Shown: positions 48,032 through 63,754, counted from the first letter of the stretch. The stretch: DNA of 64,000 nucleotides from Chlamydoabsidia padenii (GCA_025330725.1 JAIWND010000017.1:248001-312000), one strand, 5' to 3'. Translations and numbers: made by a program. Notes: generated by a model from the letters alone, not told the origin.

Positions 48032-49940
48032 ATGTCATCTACAAAGGAGCAACAAGTCGCCTCACTCATTGGTGAACTATCGAAATCAACCAACGACTAC
48101 GACTACGAATACAGTTTATTATTATGCGACCAATTACTCAAACTTGAAGGGGAAAACGACACACTGGCACTTCACTGTAAAGTCATCACCTTGATACGAC
48201 TGGAAAAGTATAGCGATGCTTTGGCTTTAATTGGACGCCATTTTCGTGATAACAAGACAATCGATCTCTCCTTTGAAAAACTCTATTGCTACTATCGCAC
48301 CAACCAGTGGCAACAAGCCTTCGACCTTTTGGATACTGTCAAGATATCTCATTCTAATGATACTGCCCTCAAGTTTTTGGAGGCTCAACTGGTAAAGAAC
48401 CTCCCTCCCCAGCCTATAACACTCATTTACAACTTGTTTTTTCTTTCTTAGCTTTATGCTCAAGATGAATTCCAACAAGCTATTGACATTTACGAAGACT
48501 TGATTCGAGGTGTGGATGAACAAGACCCTATCTATGAAGAAGTCCAAGTGAATTTAATGGCGGCAAAAGCAGGTTTGATATTTCTCCAACCGGATGCAAC
48601 CATCTCTGACTTTACAGCAACACCTGTTGATCACTCTGGATACGAATACACTTATAATTTGGCATCCATCTATCTTGCCCAGGGTGACTATACTCGTGCA
48701 TCTGAACTCTTGGAACAAACAAGAAGTAAGTTTATATACACAGACCACATGATACTCACTGTTTATAATAGAACAATGTAACGAAAGAGCCAAGGATCAT
48801 GGTTTGGATCAAAATCAAGTAGATGAAGAGTTGGCGGTGATCGTGACTCAATTAGCGTATACTTATCAAGTACAAGGACGAATCAAGGAAGCAATGGATA
48901 TCTACCAAGACATTGTGGCATCAAAGTAAATATATATCATGTTATGTATATGAAAAACATTGAACTCACGGGTACAAAATATTACTTTATATAGGATTCG
49001 TGATACTGCAGTCAATGCGGTGGTGGCTAACAATATGATGACAATCCAAAAGACAGATGATTTGTTTGATGCTGCCAAGAAAATGAAGATGGCTACTGGA
49101 AAAGAAGCGGATACCAAATTTAAACAATACCAAAAACGAATCATTACCATGAATGAAGCACTCTTACAAATGTATATGAACAAGGTAAAGAAGGAATATA
49201 TACTATGGATCATTCATCATACTTACTTACTTTATAATTAGCATGGATCTTGTAGGGAAACTATTCAAGGTCTAATCAAGCAATACCCTGACATGGATGA
49301 CCTTTACGTGATTCTCGCCTCTGCAACCTATCATCAACAACAACCAAAGACAGAAAAAGCCCTCCAAGAACTCATATCTTTCACCAACCAACATCCCAGC
49401 TCTCTCGCCATCCGATTCGCTACTATCCAACTCGAATTATTATCCTCTCAACCAGCAGCCGCTCTCAACACCCTACAAGACTATTTGCACCACACCGACA
49501 AACGACTACCTGGCGTGGTTGCTCTACTCGTGTGGCTTTATGAACAAACAGGTCAGGCGGACAAGGCGATGCAAGTACTGGATCAAGCTTCTTCAAGTCA
49601 CTGGAAATCGACTCGGCATCTCTTGAAACAGACGGCGGCATTTAAACTCAAGACGGGACGATTCAGTGATGCCGCGATGGATTATGAACAATTGGTCAAG
49701 GAGGATCCCACGGATACTCGTGCGATCGCAGGATGGATTGCCGCTTATGCTGAAATCGATGTGGACAAGGCGGAGCAATATAATCAAGCACTACCGGCAA
49801 TCTCCACAACTCACTCTTTTGACATTGACGAGTTGGAATCGGTGGTACCTGGGGTCAAGAAAGGCTATATGAAAAAGGATCCTTCCAGGTAAATGTGAAA
49901 GAAATCAAGGAAACCCCTCCCCATCTTTTTGAGATGCTCA

Positions 49941-49985
<45 letters not shown>

Positions 49986-50336
49986 TCTAGTACACATATC
50001 AAGAAACTCACGATCAAGAAAAAGAAACGACATCCCTTACTTCCCAAGCATTACGATGAAAACAAGATACCTGATCCTGAACGATGGGTACCAACACGGG
50101 ATCGATCGACGTATCGAATCAAGGGCAAAAAGGCATCCTCGCGTGGTTCTCAGGGTATGACTTTGGAAGGTGGTGGCATGGGGTCGACTGGTAGTGCAAG
50201 ATTGGCTGGGCGACCATTGGAATTATCAAGTCATAAGGAGCTTGTGGATCCTCCTCCTCCTTCTCACAAGAATACTACTAACAAGTCATCGTCGTCTAAC
50301 AAGAAGAAAAAGAAGGGTGGGAAAAACAAGTGGTAG
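48032..50336 (+). CDS. SRP72: Signal recognition particle subunit SRP72
   Basis: Core protein of cytoplasmic SRP; binds SRP RNA and SRP68. Exons 48032-48391, 48452-48725, 48772-48925, 48995-49184, 49242-49888 and 49991-50336 give 656 aa. TPR-like helices occupy most of the length (SDALALIGRHFRDN, QQAFDLLDTVKISHS, YNLASIYLAQGDYTRASELL, EAMDIYQDI, QADKAMQVLDQASSS). The C-terminal RNA-binding element IPDPERWVPTRDRSTYR is diagnostic and lies after a Lys-rich IKKLTIKKKKRHPLLPKHYD. The last 70 residues are Gly/Ser/Lys-rich. Intron 5 ends in a 41-nt T run before the AG. Confidence 0.96.
49943..49983 (+). repeat. 41-nt T run in SRP72 intron 5
   Basis: Homopolymer ending seven bases before the 3' splice AG (TTTATTCTAG). 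The longest single-base run in the window. Confidence 0.85.
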
Positions 50337-50541
50337 TCCTTTAGAATAGTTATATTATTGTTTGTTAGTTTAAAACACCCAATCAATAAAGAATTATTAT
50401 TTTTTTTAATAAAAAAAAAAAAAATAGGTGAATCGGAGATGTCTTGTAGGAACAACGATAACGCGGCGCGCAGTAAGGAAGGCCCGGAAGCTCAGCATTT
50501 AATCAACCGCTTTCCCCATTGGACCCTTTAACTTTGTATTG

Positions 50542-50579
50542 CACGTGGTAGATGAAACGTTCGTCTTTCTTTATAAATA
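50542..50579 (+). promoter_or_regulatory. promoter of the Cys-rich microgene: E-box and TATA box
   Basis: CACGTG at 50542-50547 and TATAAATA at 50572-50579 lie 91 and 61 nt upstream of the 38-codon ATG, followed by a TCTC/CACA-rich leader. Textbook spacing for a strong TATA promoter. Confidence 0.6.
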
Positions 50580-50632
50580 CCCACTCTCTCACTCTCTCCC
50601 TTTTCTCTCTCACACACACACTTTCTCTCATC

Positions 50633-50749
50633 ATGAAAACCTGTGACAAACCATGTCAAGCCCGCGATTCCAATTTTTGTCCATCCTGTGGTGTGGATAT
50701 CACCCAATTCTCCCATGAAGATTATTGTCCTTCTGTACGTGGTCGATAA
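50633..50749 (+). CDS. 38-aa cysteine-rich microprotein
   Basis: I do not recognise the protein. It reads MKTCDKPCQARD, then SNFCPSCGVDITQFSHEDYC and a basic end. Five Cys (4, 8, 16, 19, 32) plus His27 form CxxxC...CxxC, suggesting a small zinc-knuckle or metallothionein-like peptide; no signal peptide. The surroundings argue for an expressed gene: E-box, TATAAATA 60 nt upstream, a CT/CA-rich leader and AATAAA at 50822-50827. It has no introns. Small Cys-rich peptides of this kind are usually missed by annotation pipelines. A real start could be further upstream only if there were an unseen intron; none is suggested. Confidence 0.55.
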   Translation: MKTCDKPCQARDSNFCPSCGVDITQFSHEDYCPSVRGR

Positions 50750-51023
50750 CCCTGACTCGACACCTCTCTTGCATCTCTTTCATACAAGCACATAGAATAT
50801 ACCATCCTCGTTTCTTTTATAAATAAAGTTTTATCATTGTCACCCCTCACTTGACGTTACACGCAGGGCAAAGCAAAAAATTCCCTAATCGAGCACACTT
50901 CTTCTTTTTTGCACAAGTGACAGATCAGATGTTGGAGAAGACCGATGACACATCGTTTTGTTTTAATAAAGTACCGTAACCTCCCCCCTTGTTTATTATT
51001 TATTTATTTATTGATAAACTAAT

Positions 51024-54000
51024 CTAAACTAAACTACTTTTACCATCAGGATCTTGTACACGGATATTGGGATACGGTGTGGTTGCTGATTTATCCATTG
51101 CACGCATACAATCTTGCCTGGCTTGCTGAAACGCCTTGAGGTAGGTCACAAGCATATGATCTTCCAGGCAAGTTTTGGAGATCACCATTTCTTCGGATAT
51201 CAAGGCAGAGGCTTGGTGTAAAGTAAATACGTCTTGATCACCACCACTTTGACGACGGCGGAATTGGAATACTTTTCCCGGTACATAGAGGTAAGGGTAC
51301 CTTGGTTCATCATCCATTTGGGAAAAGATGTCATCCCTTCGGGTCTTGATGATAGCCATCCATGCTTTCCGAGTCGCTTCATCCGTATTCACCTTGTTCA
51401 TCCCGCCCAATCCATCTGCAGCAATCACCGCATCCATCACGAGTTCCTTGGTATAAGACGCCGTGCCATAAGACAGTCGAGCCACCACATCGTCGTGACA
51501 CACAAAACTATCGATATAGTCCTTGTACTGTTCCGAGAGATCCAATGAGACCGTGGCCACAGGCGCATAGCTGTAACAGTGGACTTTGAAATGAGGGTTG
51601 TTGGAGAGTTGTCGGAGTTCGTCCAGGTGGTCGGCAACCATCATTGTCAAGACAGCCGCTGTACCCGCGCCAAGTGAATGCCCTGTGATAATAAAAGAGT
51701 TGATAAAGGGTGCTTCTTGCTTGATGCTTTGTTGGTGGATATAGTGGAAGATTTGGGGGATGATTCGACTAAAGAACCATTGGGCTGAGGCTAATATACC
51801 GCTATGTACCAATCCGCCTTTCCATGGTTTGTAATCGCATACCAAATCAGTGATCACATCATATAGACTCTATATATATATAAAGAAAAATAAAGTGAGT
51901 TGTTGTTGTTGTTGTTGTTTATTTCTTATCGGAAGTTTTTAATTACCCATGTACCACGAATACCAAGTACAACCGCTTCATGCCCGCGGTCGACTGACAC
52001 AAAGTAGCTGGGTTGAAACACCGCGCCTTTTCGAAGTCCATATTCATAACCAAGTAAATCTTCTTGAGGAATCTTGAGGAATCGGAATATAGCTAACTTG
52101 TTAGATCTGGTTTTCATTACATCTAAGTCACAAAAAGTGAAATTCATGCGTGAGAGGTCACATCTTTATAATCCCTTTCTCCTTCTTTGTTTTACCTTTC
52201 AAGTATTTTGCATAATCACCAAGATAAGATAGACCACGCCAACCCTTTTTCAAGAGAAAAAAAAAAGTGTGAGTATATCAGTAGATTCGCTTGTGGTCTT
52301 GGGGGGGTTTACATAGGCAATAATGGCATGTCCTAAAAAGTAATGCGCTTCGTCCAGGAACCGAAGATCAGTGACTTTTCCCGCCGGTGGTGATCTATAT
52401 AACATATCAGTTAGCTTGACACATTTTTTTTTTCTTGTCTGATTACCTTGGTATATCTGTATAAAATCTTTGTAGCAGAGAAAGTGATGAAAATAACTGC
52501 ATACTTGTCACCTTGAATCCTTGACCCTATATAAACAACAAATATTAGTATCAAACAAACAAAAAAAGTAACAGGTCATCCATCCCCCCCCTTTTTTTTT
52601 ACTTACAAAAGCATTCATCATTTTAACCACCGCACGTACCAATGTCCTTGTCTGAGGACTGACCACAAAACCAATCATCCGATCCAAACTAGGGTGAGAC
52701 AAGGCGACTTCTTCAAATGATTCGTTGATCCACCGGAATGCAAAGTTCTTGTCGCCAAAGTTACGGCTTTTAATACTGGAAGCATCAGAGATGGCGCTAT
52801 CTCGATCATTCATCTTTAATGTTGAATCGTGCGTCCTGCGTGTCACCCGTGCCAAAAGCAAGTTCCGACCATCGACATCACACCGAGAAAATCCAAAGGA
52901 GTCGTCGTCGTCACCAGGCAATGTTGTCGATCTTTGTACATTATGTGTATTGACGTTATGCTGTTGTTCCGCTTGTTGGTGTACTTGATGAATGCTTGTC
53001 ACATGAACAAGATCAGGTTCAATAGCATCGTGATAATTGTCGTCATCGTCTGGACATGTTGTCTTGTCAAAAGAGCCAAGGCTGCTGCTATTGTCTGAAT
53101 AAATACTGGTGGTTCGAATGCTACGTTGACTATCTTGACAAAGCCAACTTTCACCACCGGCACTACGGAAAGACATAAGACTTGCTGAATCATTGTAAGG
53201 CAAGTACACCGGAATGGAAGAATCGTGCATGTCAGGAGGATGTTGGAAGACGTAACGTATACGGATGTGAATGGAGCCAATGAATGGTGTCATGGAGTTT
53301 TTACGGTGATTTGGGTGTTGTTTATAGTGGTCTTGTTCCCATAGAGTCGAGTCCCGATTGGTTTTGTTAGGTCGGTTCGGCATAACATGTGGAAAATGTG
53401 GCATGTGGGACTTGAGAAAGTTGTGTGGTAATGGAATATGTGCTGGTAAATACCGCCTAATATGATATTCGTACATTGGCAAAAATCTACAGAAAGAGAT
53501 CCATTAGAGAGGGATAGACTTTGGCAATAGATTATATTTACTTACGTTAGGTGTACATCATGTCGGTTTTTCAATTTGGATATCTTTAGTTTTCCCTTGC
53601 CAATATGTTTAGTTTTGGAGCGCCATCCTTTCCGCCGATCATACAAGTCCAGCTGAAAAAAAGATGAAACGATTAGTAAACCTTTATTTATTTATGTGAG
53701 ACAAGACACTTACTTCTATCGTATCAAAGAGTTGATTGTGATAAGAGACAGTAAAGAGAAACCCTTCGTTCCAGTTACCATTAGGGCTTTTTGACCTTGA
53801 AGAGTAGTATTGTTGAGACCCCATTCGTATTCGCATGCGTGGGTTATGAATATCGACATCTGATCTAACATCAATTAAATCAATCTAAAGAAGTAATGGA
53901 GTTAGCTTGACTACTTTTATATACCAGTAACATACCTGTAATTTCCCAGGTGGCAAAGTGGTCCCTTGTTGTGCCCAGGCTTCTTTCAATTTTTCCAGAT

Positions 54001-54115
54001 CAGGTAATGACATTCGTCTATGAAGCACCGTTGTTTCATTCTTGGTTATAAAAGGTTGGCCATTATCAGTGAAAGGGGTCGGTTGGATTGTTGACGGTGC
54101 ATGGATAGAGGTCAT
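51024..54115 (-). CDS. C2-domain class 3 (alpha/beta-hydrolase) lipase
   Basis: Predicted sn1-specific diacylglycerol lipase-like enzyme, 856 aa. Minus-strand exons are 53936-54115, 53714-53884, 53546-53652, 52607-53486, 52447-52526, 52313-52394, 52196-52244, 51947-52122 and 51024-51869. A C2-like N-terminal region (KLQIDLIDVRSDVD, NEGFLFTVSYHNQLFDTIELDLYDR) would bind membrane with or without calcium. A 290-residue acidic linker follows, then the lipase core: VVLGIRGTWSLYDVITDL (oxyanion region), the nucleophile elbow ITGHSLGAG, Asp in SFVCHDDVVARLSYGT and a candidate catalytic His in DVFTLHQASA. The Ser-Asp-His order is present. Substrate (diacylglycerol or phospholipid) is inferred. Motif copy 161 nt upstream. 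Confidence 0.9.
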
Positions 54116-54787
54116 GGTAATAAAAGGGACCGTTTGGAATATAAAAAGGGACAGGTTCCAAAGTGTCAAGGGTATCAAATAAAGTGTATCAAATAAATAA
54201 AATAAAAAAAGAGAGAAAGAGAAAGATAGATAAACAATGTAGGAACCCAAAAAATAGACATGTGCAAACCCGGGAATTTCAAATCCCGCTAGCCGCCTTT
54301 TTTCCTTGTAAAGTGTGCCATCATGCAAGAGATTCAAAAGCCGTTTATGAAGCCAGTAAGCAAAATATGTTTTCGATGATCCTTTTCTGTCATTAGATGG
54401 TTTACTCGGCCGCATGAAAAAAGGAACTTTATGAGTGCGGAAGGATTTTATTCAGGGAAGGGGGAAAAAAAAAATTCCCTACACCCCATCCTATATAACT
54501 GTTTAGATTATTCCCTCCCTATTTCTTTTACCATTTCACTGAAAGTGTCAAACTGAGGGAGGAGCTTGAACAGAATATTTTGGTTTTTTGATTGGTGCGG
54601 CATTTAAATAGTTGCGGGCCCAAAGAGAAAAAAAAAAAAAAAAAGGACTCCTTTTCTTGTTTTTTGATTCCGATCTTTTTTAGGTACTCTTTACTCTGTT
54701 GTTTCTTCGTGTGTCCGATTGTATACATCACCCCGGGTGTACACAAGACAATACTTTATAAAAAAGAACCCCTTCCTACAACATATC
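54116..54787. promoter_or_regulatory. divergent intergenic region, lipase / importin-7
   Basis: 672 bp between divergent starts. Near the lipase is GCGGGATTTGAAA (54277-54289, minus strand). Near the importin is GCGGCATTTAAA (54597-54608, coding orientation, 179 nt before its ATG). Poly-A/C tracts fill the centre. No gene seen. Confidence 0.5.
54277..54289 (-). promoter_or_regulatory. GCGGGNNTTRAAA motif, lipase promoter
   Basis: Perfect GCGGGATTTGAAA on the coding strand, 161 nt upstream of the lipase ATG. Confidence 0.52.
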
Positions 54788-57700
54788 ATGGATCAAAACA
54801 GCGTTTATCAGTTATTTGTGGCCACCTATCATCCTGACCCTAACGTCCACAAGCAAGCCGAACTCAATATTCGAAGTGTAAAACTGGTTTGGCTACTCCA
54901 TTAATCAATACATACTAACTCTCTCTATTTTTTTTTTTTTTATAATCATTTCTTATATAGGTTGAAGGTCATAATGGCTTCCTCCCTATTGTTTTACAAA
55001 TCTTGGCATCTGAAGAACTTGAACTGGGTGCACGACAAGCTGGTAAGGTGTTGGAAGATTATGATATACACATACAGAAAACACTCACTTTGACTTTGTT
55101 TTAAAATAAAAATAAAAATGATAGCTGCCATCTATTTCAAGAATCGACTCGTCAAGGCCTGGGACCGTAATAAACAACCCACTACTCCCATTGGTGAAGA
55201 AGATCGAAATGTGGTGAAACAGTCTATTTTGCAAGCAATGGTTACTGCTCCTAATGCTGTCAAGTAAGTCACTCTCTCCCACTTCCTTCTCCTTAATGAT
55301 ATGATAATTCACTTATTAACTATTTCATATATATATTACAGAGTCCAACTTACGTCTTGTTTGTATATCATTTTAAGTAACGATTTCCCGGATCTATGGA
55401 CTCAATTTGTTGGGGAACTGCAAAACCTTTTATCCTCAAGTGACTTTCGATTGGTCTATGTTGGTCTATTGGCTCTACGTGAAGTTGTCAAGGTTTATCA
55501 GTAAGTATCAAAGGGTATATGTGAAAAAAAGTCAACTAATAAAAGTGTTTTATGATGATAGATGGAAAACAGCTGAAAAACGAGAACCATTACAACAAAT
55601 CATTGCATTGACATTCCCTGCTATTCAAACTATTGGCACCAATTTGGTCACCTCGGACAGTTTGGAAGCTGCTGAAATGCTGAAACTGACACTCAAGATC
55701 TACCATGCTGGTATTCAAGTGGAACTACCCAAATGTCTTCAAGATTCGTCTTCTTTGGTACCTTGGGGTACTCTCTTTTTACAATTGATTGACAAGGCGA
55801 TTCCCTTTGATGTCCTACCTGCTGATGCCGAAGAACGTGAAAAGTATCCTTGGGGGAAAACAAAGAAATGGGCTTACCACTGTTTGAATCGACTCTTTGC
55901 CAAGTATGGTAATCCTGCTCTATTAACTCCTTCCGCCACCAAATATGCTCCATTTGCGAAAAACTTTGTTGCCAACTTTGCTCCTAATGTCTTGCAAGCT
56001 TATCTCCGTCAAGTGGAAGGTTGGATCAAGAATGAAATTTGGATCTCTCACAAATGTTTGGGTTTGACTGCCGCCTTCTTTGACAATAGGTAATCAAAAA
56101 TCAAAATGATTAAGAGGGGATGTGATCTAATGATGATGATGATAATAGTGTAAAACATAAGACGACATGGCAAATCATTAAACCTCATACCGAAACTTTG
56201 GTGGCTCACTTTATCTTTCCTCAATTATGCTTCTCGACTGAGGATGAAGAATTATGGAACGACGATCCGGTGGAATTCGTGCATAAAAAAGTGGATCCTT
56301 TGGAAGACATTCATTCCCCTGACACCAATGCTAGCAACCTGTTGATCACTTTGGCTCGGGATCGCAAGAAACATACATTTATGGGTATTCTCGGCTTTAT
56401 CAACAGTGTCCTGAACAAGTATTTGGAAACACCTGATGAACAAAAGAATGGTCGTGAAAAGGATGGTGCCTTGAACATGATTGCTTGTCTCTCTTACCAA
56501 ATTCTCCAAAAGAAGTCGCCAGTGGCTGGTATGATGGAACCTTTCTTTGTCTCCCATGTATTCCCGGAATTCAAGAGTCGCTTCCCTTATCTCCGCGCCC
56601 GTGCATGTGATATAACAAAGCGGTTTAGTGATTTGGACTTTGCTAACCAACAGGTAATGGGAAAAGAATGTTTGATGATGAAATACTCACAACTCATTTG
56701 CTCTCTTCCCTTGAATAATAATAGAATTTGGCCACTCTTTATCAAAATGTATTGGATTGTCTCCGTGATACTGATCTCCCTGTCAAGATTCAAGCTGCTC
56801 TTGCTCTTCAACCAATGATCCGTCACGAAAGTGGTAAGTTCATTTTAACAACAAATAATAGACATACAACTTTAATATTAACCATGTTTATATTCGTATA
56901 TAATAGTACGTGAAGCAATGGTACCAAGTCTTCCCTTTATCATGCAAGAATTACTCAACTTGACCAACGAAATCGACATTGATACCTTGGCCACCACAAT
57001 GGAAGAATTTGTTGAAGTATTTGCTGATCAACTCACACCATTTGCTGTCCAATTGTGTACTCAACTTCGTGACACCTTTTTACGTATTATGGAAGATTAT
57101 GCTCAATCGAACCCATCGGCCAATGTAAATGATGACGATGACGACTTTGGTGATTTAGATGATATCAGTGACAAGACCATGGCGGCAATGGGTGTGCTCA
57201 AGACGATCGGTACTTTAATTCTCAGCTTGGAATCCACTCCTGAAATCCTCCAACAACTTGAAAACGCCTTACTTCCTGTCATCACCTATACTCTCAAGAA
57301 CAAGATCATGGACCTTTATAATGAAATCTTTGAAATCATCGACTCCTGTACCTTCTCGGCCAAACGGGTGACACCTACCATGTGGAGTGTGTTTGATTTG
57401 ATCTATGAATCATTCAAAGACTGTGGGATCGACTATATGGATGAAATGCTTCCTCCTTTGGACAACTATATCTCTTATGGTCGTGATGTTTTTGTCACTA
57501 ATGAAAACGTCCAACGCATGATGTTTGATATCATTGATACTGTCATGAAGAGCGATCGTTTGGCAGAAGCTGATCGTGTTTGTGGTTGTAAGTCGTCTCT
57601 GGATGTGTAGGAAAAAAAGGGGGGGAATTTACTAATAATAACTTGATTGTTTAGGTAAACTAATGGAATCTATCTTGCTCAACTGCCGTGGTCAAGTGGA

Positions 57701-58742
57701 TATGGTAATAGTGACCTAGGACTGACAACAAAGGGCATGATGTTAACTCTCTCTCTTTTTTTTTTTTTTTAGTATGTATCTCCGTTTTTGAACCTTGCCT
57801 TCCAATTCATCTTCACGAACTCTATGAAGACAACTGAATTCAAGGTGAACTGTATTGAAGTGGTAAGTAGGATATTAAAATGACTATGATGATAACTGAT
57901 GGAACTCATCTTTTTTGTTTTTTATAGGTCATCAACTGTTTGTATTACAACCCTGTACTGACACTTCGTTTATTGGAAGAAAACCAATGGACTCAAGGAT
58001 TCTTTACTCTTTGGTTCAATACCCTTGACAAATTCTCCCGTGTACATGACAAGAAACTGGTCATTGTTGCTCTGTGTGCTCTAATTGAATTGCCAATGGA
58101 TCATGTACCTGCCTCTTTACAAGCTGGTTGGTCACAGGTGTTGGCTGTTATTGTCAATGTATTCAAGACCTTACCAAAAGCTATTGAAAGTAAGTAGTCC
58201 GGGAGTGGGTGAATGGAATAACGCTAATGCTTTTTTTTAATAATAATAATAATAATTAGATCGTGAAAGTCTCGAAAAGTTATATGGTGATGGATTTGAT
58301 GGTGAAGATCTTTATAACGATGACTTTGATGGTAGTGGCGACGAAGATGATTTGGAAGATATTGGTGGTAAGTAGTGTGGGTAGGAAAAAAAAGACAATG
58401 GTGGCCAACACTTTTTTTAAATATGTAGATGAAGATGTACCTGATCAGGACAATGAATACTTGGAATATCTCGCCAACCAAGCTTCTTTGCATGCCAATG
58501 ACGACGATGAAGAGTATGATGAATACGAAGAAGAAATTGAAGAAGAAATCCTCTTTGAATCGCCATTGGATGAAATCAACCCTTATATTCGATTTGAACA
58601 AGTCTTCCGTACTATGCAACAAAGCAACCCTGCATCGTATACCCTCTTGACGAAGGATCTTGACGCCGATCAACAAAACTTGATCATGACCGTCTTATCC
58701 AATGCCGAACAACAACGCATTCAACAACCAGCTACTGCTTAA
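54788..58742 (+). CDS. Importin-7/8 type karyopherin (Sxm1/Nmd5)
   Basis: Nuclear import receptor made of HEAT repeats, carrying ribosomal proteins and other cargo; Ran-GTP dependent. Thirteen exons: 54788-54877, 54961-55042, 55125-55263, 55342-55500, 55562-56089, 56149-56653, 56725-56833, 56907-57587, 57655-57704, 57773-57862, 57928-58189, 58260-58367, 58429-58742; 1,038 aa, the same length as human IPO7. The N-terminal importin-beta domain reads VYQLFVATYHPDPNVHKQAELNI, ARQAAAIYFKNRLVKAW. Other landmarks: SDFRLVYVGLLALREVVKVYQ, ARACDITKRFSDLDF, LQPMIRH, the acidic DDDDDFGDLDDISDKTM loop and an acidic C-terminus. Whether it matches yeast Sxm1 or Nmd5 more closely cannot be said from sequence alone. 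Confidence 0.93.
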
Positions 58743-58989
58743 ACCATGGTCCCCCCCCTATAATGTACTTTTCTTCTCCCCTCCCCCTTTCCCCACATAG
58801 TTTTATCACATATCATTATTTAGTATCTGCTGCATCCATTTCATTTTTTGTCCTCTCTTTTAGAATAGTTTTTCCCCCTACCCCTTTTATAAAGAAAATA
58901 AAAATCATCTTGTTAACTAATACTTTTTGATGTATAATAAAACACGGGTCTTTTTATTTATTTATCATGTATTTAACTATGTCAATAAA

Positions 58990-62307
<3,318 letters not shown>

Positions 62308-62684
62308 GAGTGATAAAGCAAAGCGCAAGTAAAAGAAGAAGAGAGAAAAGGAAAGGGCGGGCTTCCAGAGTTTAAAATTGTCGGATAATTTCACACAAGG
62401 TCGATTGGGTCACCATCTCTTATACTTTTTTTTTCTTTTGGGCAAGGAATGTCTTATTAATGATGACTTTTTTTTTTCCCCCCCCTCTCACAATGACGAG
62501 TACTCGATTATTACTGCTTGGTCAATGATGATCGGTGAAAACACACGATCTGGCTTCATCCCACTAGGCGGGTCACTTTTTACCGGGACTTTTTCTTCTT
62601 CTTCATCATTGAATTCGATACATAGTATACTGACTCAATATCTTCCTAGCTACTTGTGATAAGAAACTTATGCAGATTAATCGG

Positions 62685-62708
62685 TCGGGGTTTAAATTAA
62701 AACCCCGA
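62685..62708. repeat. 24-bp palindrome made of two head-to-head motif halves
   Basis: TCGGGGTTTA-AATT-AAAACCCCGA; nine of ten arm positions pair. Each arm resembles the CGGGG-TTTAAA motif, so it looks like two copies in opposite orientation. Confidence 0.65.
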
Positions 62709-63053
62709 CATATGGTTTTTGCATGATAGTTGTCTTCCATGTTTAAGGATGCGCCAATAAGATTGGATAATATTTGTGTAGTGGATCAACATAAATCAAA
62801 AAGGAAAACTTTTTTTTAAAAGGATTGTAACATTAGCCCGAGCAAAACGAACGTTTGGAATATGGAGGTATTCGAGGCACGGGGGAGTGAGTTCACATAA
62901 TCTCATTATTTAAGTAATCTTGATCAGTATCCTCAAAGTGGAGTGTACTATTTTGAATGATCTATCCATTGATATAAAGTGCTTGTCTTTAGGAAGGGCA
63001 ATTTCCCTTGATATCGCATAAATAAAAGGTTCAAGATACCGACGACAGCATGA

Positions 63054-63066
63054 GCGGGATTTGAAA
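63054..63066 (+). promoter_or_regulatory. GCGGGNNTTRAAA motif upstream of the candidate minigene
   Basis: Perfect GCGGGATTTGAAA, 119 nt upstream of ATG 63186, coding orientation. Confidence 0.5.
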
Positions 63067-63185
63067 AATCAAAATCTTTTAAACCTGGGACTGATATCCC
63101 ACTTTTCTTCTTTTTGAATTACAACAATTCAACAGAGATTTGGGCGGACAAATTAAAAGCAACAAGGATCAACACAAACTTACTG

Positions 63186-63349
63186 ATGTCAAGTCATTCA
63201 TGGTATGTCTCATTCTGTGCCTGTTTTACTAATAGATTAATAATAGGAACAAACGACCACTGATAGGTGCGGGCAAGAATTTCTTGTCCAACGAGTATTC
63301 CAGACCACTCCATGCTTTATACACCAACTTTTACAACAAATATAATTGA
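63186..63349 (+). CDS. Candidate spliced minigene, 39 aa
   Basis: Two exons, 63186-63202 and 63247-63349, joined by a 44-nt GTATGT...AATAG intron, encode 39 residues starting MSSHSWNKRPLIGAGKNF and ending LYTNFYNKYN. I do not recognise it. The arguments for a gene are a consensus donor and acceptor, a restored phase (TG/G = Trp), an A/C-rich leader before the ATG, and both a TATA-like box and a perfect GCGGG motif upstream at the distance seen for known genes. The arguments against are the small size and the lack of any family. The peptide is basic and aromatic-rich, without signal peptide. Confidence 0.35.
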
Positions 63350-63754
63350 TTACTTGCAACATTAGCTCACGGCATGAAGCTTTGCCATGACTGTGTAAAC
63401 ATTCTATCTATACGATATCCCTAAAAATGGTGATATATATAGAACCAGGTGATAGAGAATTCCTATATTGAACTTTTTATCTTGTGGGGTAAACCGAATC
63501 GGCTTTGGGGGGGGGGAGCAAATTATGACAACTTGGAATACTAAATCCGCGCTCTTTTTTTATTATTAATATTAGGGTAAAGGTATTTTGAAGATGACTG
63601 GGTAATCACAACAACAATAGCTGCAGATACAAGCATATTAGTAATAGTTTATTATGTAGTGTAAAATAGATTTATTTATTTACAAAATAAAGATATGTAT
63701 GTTGTCTCTTTTTTTTTTAGTATATACAAATGTGTAATGGTGTTATATGTACTA
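63350..63754. other. intergenic, 3' flanks
   Basis: 405 bp; AT-rich, with a G run (63508-63517) and TTTATTTATTTACAAAATAAAG near 63670-63692. No gene seen. Confidence 0.45.

Larger units (their letters stand above)
62308..63185. promoter_or_regulatory. upstream region of the kinase and of the minigene
   Basis: 878 bp. A 93-codon plus-strand frame at 62378-62659 is not convincing. The palindrome and the motif at 63054-63066 are listed separately. CATAAATAAAAGG (63017-63029) is a TATA-like element on the plus strand. No other gene seen. Confidence 0.45.

Noticed and set aside
62378..62659. 93-codon plus-strand frame upstream of the kinase
   Set aside because: No family resemblance, low-complexity composition and antisense to the kinase leader.
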